From positions 32,836,160 to 32,900,159 of the forward strand of contig NC_084599.1 in NCBI RefSeq assembly GCF_033807715.1: DNA of 64,000 nucleotides. The letters run 5' to 3'. This DNA comes from Cololabis saira. Taxonomy: Eukaryota > Chordata > Actinopteri > Beloniformes > Belonidae. The notes under the pieces are model-generated. The model was not told the DNA's origin. It searched no databases and saw only the letters and a list, made by a program, of their open reading frames with translations. A program made the translations under genes and the position numbers. Of this stretch, positions 57,209 through 64,000 are shown in pieces (the first letter of the stretch is position 1; every line of letters starts with the position of its first letter).

Positions 57209-58859
57209 GCAGTACTATGTTTTTGAGGGAACAGCGCATGAATACACATCAGTTGGCAGAATAATAAATAAATTCAGGAATTCCTGAATATAAATAAAAA
57301 TTAAGAATATTCTTTTAAATTATTGACATGGACGGGATTACGATGGGTATAGCTTCTGAATGTCATTTTAATTGGTGGTTCATTTCCCTGCATTTGAATC
57401 AGCGGCCCTCATCAGTCTTTTAATAAATATTAGAAATATTCTGAAGATAGAAGTTATTGAACACGCTAATGATAACAAAAATGATAAAAAACGTAAGCCT
57501 CCTCTGATATTTCCAGTTTCCTGAAGTTTGTTTAATAAAGGAGGGCAAAGATGCTCTATTTATGAGGGGACAATGGTGTGAAATTAAATGAAATGTAGTG
57601 CCTGATTCAGATTTTCTCTTTCTAACTCTTCTGCTGTTGAAGGTCATAAATATCTCACACAGTGCCGGATCGCGTAGGATAATTGCTCTAACTCAGATTT
57701 TTTTTTTCTCTTTTTAAAAAAAAATGGTTGATTAAACGTTAATTTGTACAAAACATTTACCAGTCCCCGTGCTTCATCGGTGTGGACCCAACCAATGTGC
57801 CAGGATTGGTTGGGTTGTTTTTTAGGATGGTTTTTTTCTGAGTTTGTTGTAACTTAAGACTCCAAGTAATGCCTGTCAAGCACAACAAGTGTTTGTTTTT
57901 TTTCTTTCTTTTCTCATAGTATGTCACCTTTAATCATGAGATATAAGCCTGGGGAGACAATCTCCCACTCAGTGTGGGACGTAAGACAGTTTCCATGGCT
58001 TCTCCTGGATGCCGGCCATTACAGCCCAGCTTGATGGCCGGCATCCTCACTTTTGTGTCCTTGAAACGTTTATGCAGTTTACCGCTTTGCAAAAACAAAA
58101 CCTGGTTTACCATCATGACACCGTTCAACCATAGCATCATCCTTTTGCCCCAACCTCTGTAAACAATAGCCATTACAGATATTTGTGGATTCTGTGTCAT
58201 GGTTCATTTAATTTGTTGTTTTTTTTTTTTTTCTTTGGTGGGTGAGTGGGAAAAAAACAAAAAACAATCTAATACAATAGCTGCACACTCTGGAAAATTG
58301 ACCCCGGTTTGTGCCGCTCTGCTTCTTGCAACTTTCTTGCTGCTGGTTTGTAATGCTGACTTCTAAAATAATCCTCCTTTTACGAGAGGAAATAAGTCAA
58401 GACCACGCTGTAGTGAGCGTAACTAAACTACTACTAAAATAAGTTTTAGTGAATTAACTTGCACCAATAAAAAAGGTAATAAAAGGTATTGAAATGTTAG
58501 TTTTGTTGAAGCTATTATACCTCTGTGGATTGTTCTGCTGAATGCTGGAGAACCATTGCGTGCTTTTCCTCTTCTCTTGAGAGGAGGTGATCAGTCAAGG
58601 TTGGACTGTGAGCTCCTTTAGCTCCACACATCTCTGTTTGCCCCTACGTCTTGTAAAATCCAATTATTCTGATCCTTGATGAGTGTATGGAGAATTTCTT
58701 TTTCCTGATTATCCACCCCAAATTCAAATTTACTCGCTCAATAACTATATCCATGCACTCATTTGTATTGCACATAATTATTGTGAATATTTCCAATGTC
58801 TTATTGCAGTATTTCAATGAAAAGGCTTCACGACTCAAGCTAATATTTGTTATTGAATG
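57209..58859. other. Intron sequence, nothing recognised
   Basis: AT-rich with homopolymer runs. A short inverted pair, GGATGCCGGCCAT / ATGGCCGGCATCC, lies at 58006-58046 and may form a hairpin. Confidence 0.35.
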
Positions 58860-58862
58860 TAA

Positions 58863-60070
58863 TGGCTCGTTTCCACTAAGAGGTTCAGTACGGTTTAGAA
58901 TGGCCCAGTCAATTCAGCTGAGCGTTTCCACTACAAGTCGGACCGCCATGTCCCGATGCGGGGTGTAGACCAAATGCCTAGCTACCAACAGCAACAATGG
59001 AGGTCGTCCAGCAGCTTATTTTGGTTATGCCTGGCTAAAGTATTCCGTATGTAAAATCAATGCCACGCTGTTAGAGAAGATTGCCGGTAGTGAAGAGTGT
59101 TTACAAACGCTGGCGCTGGTTTTGCCCTTGCTTCTGTCATGGGTAGTGACGTTTTCTGTCTGCCAATTAATGGATTCTATCGTGTGACCAGAGGTGTCAA
59201 GTAACGAAGTACAAATACTTTGTTACCTTACTTAAGTAGAAATTTTGGTTATCTATACTTCACTGAAGTAATTATTTTTCAGACGACTTTTTACTTTTAC
59301 TCCTTACATTTTCACGCAATTATCTGTACTTTTTACTCCTTACATTTTAAAAACAGCCTCGTTACTCTATTTCATTTCGACCTTTTTAACGGCCAATTTA
59401 ACTATCCAGTTAAATTGTGCCATCCTGATAGAGTGAATTTGGTTGTGATTGTGGCACAGATGTTCTTGTCCAGTTTTATTCTTACTTCTTCAGATTCCTG
59501 CAACTAAACTTGGATGTACATTCCAATAAAGGTTAGGATAAATGATAACATGCCTCTGAAGTTCGACTTTTTGCACCATTACAATACTTATAGGCAACTA
59601 GTCATCATATCTTCTGCTCTCTGAAACACATGTTAATGCTCAATAGTACACATATATGGTTCTTTAATATATTTGCATTATACTAAGATGCATTCATTTT
59701 CAATGGCTTTTGTCCTTAATGGCTTTTTCCCCCTTACATTACTTTTACTTTTATACTTTAAGTAGTTTTGAAACCAGTACTTTTATACTTTTACTTGAGT
59801 AAAAAACGTGTAGAAGTTGATACTTCAACTTCTACAGGAGTATTTTTAAACTCTAGTATCTATACTTCTACCTGAGTAATGAATGTGAATACTTTTGATA
59901 CCTCTGCGTGTGACACCAGTAGCTCTGCCCTTACGCTACCGTGCCATTTTTCTATGGACTCACAAACAACAGGGGCCAAAAAATGCTACAGTATGGTTCG
60001 GTTTAATGGGATGATTTTATAATGGAAACGCACAGAATACTATACCAAACCATTCAGTAGAAACAGGGCT
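58863..60070. mobile_element. PIF/Harbinger-like MITE, with nested hAT element
   Basis: The left end TGGCTCGTTTCCACTAAGAG and the right end, reverse complemented, AGCCCTGTTTCTACTGAATG, are imperfect inverted repeats. A 3-bp TAA duplication flanks them (58860-58862, 60071-60073). A 3-bp TWA target and 'GTTTCCACT' termini suggest PIF/Harbinger. It is split by a hAT element at 59189-59906. Confidence 0.75.
59189..59906. mobile_element. hAT-type element nested in Harbinger-like MITE
   Basis: CAGAGGTGTCAAGTAACG and, right end reverse complemented, CAGAGGTATCAAAAGTATTC, with an exact 8-bp duplication CGTGTGAC (59181-59188, 59907-59914). It is 718 bp long. AAGTA/TACTT-rich termini relate it to 28226-29304. 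Confidence 0.95.
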
Positions 60071-60073
60071 TAA

Positions 60074-61673
60074 GATGTCAAAATCACCCTATGGGGGTAT
60101 TTAGTTTCCCTTTTTATTATATATTTTTTAAAATAAAAATCTGATTGAAAGCAAATATTGAATTTTCTTTTTTGCAGTTGGATGAAGTGAAGGTTTCTAC
60201 TGTAGGAGTGTAGGAATGAAAAAATAGCTTCTAAAATACCTCCAGGAAAAGCAGGAAAAAAAAACTGTCATAGGGACACACACCATTACACAAAAGAGTT
60301 GATACCTTTTTAGAAGTTCAAGTGAATAAGAGAGCCATTTGTGTGTAGACTTTAGTACATAGTTGAACAAGGTTTTCCATTTCCTTTCTCTTTCTCAGGT
60401 CAAATGCATAATTATTTTGCGCTCATGCATTTGCCATGCAGAGAACAGGAGCAAAATAAAAAGAAATGATCCTACGACATTCAAGTCTAAAAATAAAAAG
60501 AAAAGAAAAAGCAGATACTCACATTAAGTAACTGAAATATATTCAAATGTAGTTTTAGATTTTCACAGTAATGAACACTATTTGAAAAAGTCCTTTTAGG
60601 TGCTTGAATCTTTTCTCTATTTTGAGCTCGGGAACCCCAAACAATTGTGGGAAAGGTCAACTTTTCTTTAACACTCATTAAGTATAATGAATATGAATCA
60701 ACTTGGAAACAAAGTTGGCCAACTGATTTCATTTCATTGCTCAAGGCTCTTTAATCCAGGTCGTCATGAGCTGTGGTCCTGCATCTTTTAGATGGGCCTC
60801 TGCTCCAACACACACCTGATTCAAAGGAATAGATGTCCATCAAGTTTTCACCAAGATCCATTTTTAGACAGCATACTGCACTACTGAGTACTGCAGGTAA
60901 AACATACAGTATGCAGGTAATATAACAGGAAAATCCAGTTTCAACCCCATCCATTGCAGAGTGAACCTTCTAAAGCTCCAGAGGCGAATAGCAAGGAAGA
61001 CAGTGTTATATAAAAACTGTCATACAGTAGACAAGTCAGTCTCTCTGAGGTGACGCTGCTTTGAAAGAGGGGTTCCGAAGAAGACCTTCTTGGTAATGCC
61101 GTGCATTACTTTCATAACGTATGATTTAAATAAAAGCCATAGAGAGGAGTTCAAAGAGAGAAAGTTTCTTTCTTTGAATCTTTCAGAGAGAGATACATTC
61201 TGACATGGCACAGAGGACTCCTTAGAGGAATTACAAAAGCAGCAGAGAGGTGACTGCATCAGCAGGGAAATCTAAGAAGTTTCAAGGAAGCTACAAGAAA
61301 CGTTTAGACTGTTGTTGTCAGTATTAGTGAAGAGCTCCCTCAGTCTGCCAGTGATGCGTGGTATCCAGGCCCTTCTCCCGTGATTATAGCCCCTTCTCTT
61401 TCTCCTCTTCGTCACTGATATCTTCCCTGTGACATCCACTTAGGATGCGGTCATGCTAGCCAAGTTGTCTTTTGCTGTGGCCACTGGCCAGGTACAATTG
61501 AACCATGTCTCTTGTTGGCCCCGCCAGCCCGAACTTAAGTTACTGCACTCTTAAAAGGATGCGTGTACGTATGTCATCATGTCTTCACATTACGCACCAG
61601 TTTGTTCATTTGAAACTTGGACTTTTCAGAGTATCAGCACAATGGTGAACAGCCTACTGTAGATAATTGTTTG
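60074..61673. other. Intron sequence, nothing recognised
   Basis: No supported gene or element boundary. Confidence 0.35.
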
Positions 61674-61681
61674 TCCTTGCA

Positions 61682-62224
61682 TAGGGCTGGGCAATATATC
61701 TATATATATTTTTTTTTTTTTTGTAATTTTGATATAGCTTATTTTGTGACAAATTGACTTGAATGTTTTATTTGAGATTTGCACAAATGTTTTGTTATTT
61801 GCACAACTATCAACCTCAGTTGAAAAGTCTGCCTGTTACTGTCTACATTGTATTAATTGTACAGTGTATTTTAATTTAATTGTTATGCAGGAAAGGGATA
61901 TTTGTTTTATTTTATTCAAGAAGCATTTTTATTCTATATATGCAGGCAGTTTATTTTTATTTCATTTGTTTTACATTTTGATATTGTGCAGACCTCTGTT
62001 AATAAAGGAACCTGTGTGACATTTGGCACGAGGCTTTGTATTAAAACTGATTGTTTTTTTAAGGGTTTGCCTCAGAAAAAAATGAAGCTAACAGAGATGC
62101 TATGCTATAATGCTTTGGGGGAAACCCCAATTATGGCACAGAAAAAATATTGATATATATCGAGTATTGCCATTCAGCTAGAAAATATCAAGATATGACT
62201 TTTGGTCCATATCGCCCAGCCCTA
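61682..62224. mobile_element. hAT-type element, TAGGGCTGGGCAATAT terminus
   Basis: TAGGGCTGGGCAATATAT and ATATCGCCCAGCCCTA are terminal inverted repeats, with an exact 8-bp duplication TCCTTGCA (61674-61681, 62225-62232). It is 543 bp long, AT-rich and non-autonomous. Confidence 0.96.
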
Positions 62225-62232
62225 TCCTTGCA

Positions 62233-62694
62233 TATCGAAATTTATTTTTTGGATTGCGCCACTATGTTATTAAATGATGGTCACTAGGAAATGCTACATG
62301 TCTGCACATCTTGTATTTGTTAAACCCACCCTCTTCTCCACAAACGTACACAAAAAGTGAAGTGAATACACAGAGTTTAATGGAAGCCGGGAAATATCAA
62401 TGTTTGCCAAATTCCCTAAAAGCTCAACACAAAATGGCACAAAAAGTTAATTTTCTGCAAAGAGTTAATATCAAGTAAAAATGATCTGTTGCTGCTTTTA
62501 CAAGAAACAAGCAAAAAAAAAAAAAGTGTCTGGGGTTCTTTATCCCTTATTGAAGAAAAGAGGAGAACACCACTGGAAAGCGGAGAAGTAATTTCATACG
62601 TCGAGGTAAAATCATGTTTATCTTCACTATTTAAAAGCCCTGTTGGTTTGTAAACATCTGTGCAGAGTGTTTCATTCATTCCGTGATCCGGCAT
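62233..62694. other. Intron sequence, nothing recognised
   Basis: Short interval between two hAT-type elements with no recognised feature. Confidence 0.35.
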
Positions 62695-62702
62695 GTTTGG
62701 AA

Positions 62703-63471
62703 TAGGGATGCAAATTATCGATTATTTCATTAATTGACAGTTGATAACCTTATCGATCGATCATCGATTAGTTGATAAGCGGCGTTTTTCCCCCATCTGA
62801 GATACAAACATAATTTTTTTTGCTTATATAAAATACAAAAGGACATTTTAATGTATTCCTTAATCAAATATTTATTTGATACAAAAGTAACAAAAATACA
62901 TTTTTGTACCACAAGGAATATAATATAAAGTGCACTTCAAGGCTATTAGTAGTAGCAGCAGCCATAATGGTGTCATTTGTGTCAAGCAAATTTTAAGTTC
63001 TAGTCTCCCCGTGTTCCCTTGGGTAGCTAATGGGAGCTACCCTCACAAAAACATGCACACAGTCCTGGGCTATACATGCCCCCTCTGGCCAACCGGGGAA
63101 CAGATGGGGTGGGGAGGATCTGGCCGGAATAACGTGATCCTTCCACGCGCTACGTTCGGCCGGAGAAACCCCACCCTGTCTGGTGAAAAGAAGCTGATCA
63201 CTCCTCAGGTTAAGGAGGAGACCTGAGCTCAGTGCAGGAACTCCCGGGGTTGGTAGAGTATGGCAATGCACAGGACTGTTAGGTAGGAGCACTGGGTGAT
63301 AAAATGGGGAAAAAACCGGGATAAAGAAAGAAAAAAAAAAAAATTTATTTTTTTATTTTTTATTTTTTTTATTTTTTTATTTTTTTTAAAGATTAATTGT
63401 AATCGTTAATTTTAATCGGGTAATTTCATAACGGCAATTAATCGAAAATCGATTAATTATTAACATCCCTA
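62703..63471. mobile_element. hAT-type element, TAGGGATG terminus
   Basis: TAGGGATGCAAATTATCGATT and AATTATTAACATCCCTA are inverted repeats, with an exact 8-bp duplication GTTTGGAA (62695-62702, 63472-63479). It is 769 bp long. Unlike the AT-rich ends, 63000-63300 is GC-rich and of unknown origin. An A/T-rich run (63328-63388) follows. Confidence 0.94.
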
Positions 63472-63479
63472 GTTTGGAA

Positions 63480-64000
63480 GCGTGTAGATTGGACAGTTTT
63501 GTGCCAGATGGAAACAAAACATTGCAAAAAAACGAGCTTTATTTAAAAAAAAAAAAAAGAACGACTGTAATTGTCTAGAGAAATTATGTTGTTGATGTGA
63601 AAGTCTGTATTGACTTGGCATGGATGTGGAACAAAAAGTACGTACAAAATGAAAAGGCCTTATATTCTCGCTCAAATACGCTTGTGAAAGTGCGGCTGTG
63701 CAGACAGCGGGAGGCTGAATTTGAGGACATTCGTCCATGAAAGCTGTGCCAGAGTTTCTGGATGTGTCACCTTCACAAAGACGCTGCTCTCCTGTTGTAC
63801 ATTTGAAGTCGGTTCGTAAAACCAACAGCTTGACAACATTATTGGAAATGGTGTTGTTTGTTGCTTAGTAGCAGTGATACCTTTCTAACCTACATATGCC
63901 CAGCAAGATGAGAGAAATGAAGCAAAGCTGAATGCAGCTTTTTCTCAGTCCAGTCTCAAACACTCAGATACCCAGTATTACAACTTTCTAACATTCCATC
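63480..64000. other. Intron sequence, nothing recognised
   Basis: No supported feature up to the window end. An A-run lies at 63546-63559. Confidence 0.35.

Larger units (their letters stand above)
19671..64000 (+). other. lrp8: Presumed very long lrp8 intron 2 (3' end outside window)
   Basis: No exon with an LA-repeat or EGF signature and proper splice sites was seen in the remaining 44 kb on the + strand, so this is read as intron. It holds the repeats and insertions listed separately. An unrecognised host gene inside it cannot be excluded. Confidence 0.45.

Noticed and set aside
57974..58200. Short open frames around the GGATGCCGGCCAT inverted pair
   Set aside because: Small overlapping frames on both strands with no family resemblance. 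Kept only as a possible hairpin.

Overview
The window looks like a teleost fish chromosome. It has spliced vertebrate-type coding exons separated by long introns, many dinucleotide microsatellites, minisatellites, and a dense layer of fish-type transposons (hAT, PIF/Harbinger, Tc1, TTAA-target MITEs and 5'-truncated LINEs). No bacterial-style operon, CRISPR array, rRNA or tRNA gene was recognised.

The only host gene I can support is the 5' end of an LDL-receptor-family gene on the + strand, best matched to lrp8 (ApoER2). It has a GC-rich promoter and 5'UTR (about 18140-18433), a signal-peptide exon (18434-18503) and an exon encoding the first LDLR class A repeat (19545-19670). No further receptor exon was found in the remaining 44 kb, so most of the right two-thirds of the window reads as one very long intron filled with transposons.

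Left part (1-18 kb): two broken pieces of an integrase-type transposon gene lie in opposite orientations between inverted repeats (1-3.3 kb). They are followed by an AT-rich minisatellite, a Harbinger N-terminal fragment, a dead Tc1 transposase interrupted by a hAT MITE, and a dead hAT transposase interrupted by a second hAT MITE. Next come a LINE reverse-transcriptase fragment with a C-terminal zinc finger, a hAT element nested in another inverted-repeat element, and a TTAA-target element that carries a long minisatellite and a further nested element and ends next to the lrp8 promoter.

Right part (19.7-64 kb): intronic sequence with more than a dozen delimitable insertions. Seven hAT-type elements have exact 8-bp target duplications (28.2, 33.1, 36.9, 46.8, 56.5, 59.2 and 61.7 kb), and an eighth lies at 62.7 kb. 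There are also TTAA elements (35.5, 48.3, 55.3 kb), one of which has inserted into another of the same family, LINE tails, and one unexplained 137-184 aa open reading frame on the minus strand (29804-30358) with a membrane segment and a charged helical tail. A few non-repetitive stretches rich in homeodomain-like motifs are listed as weak enhancer candidates.

All element boundaries were read by eye from inverted repeats and target duplications. Family names come from remembered protein and terminal motifs, not from a database search.
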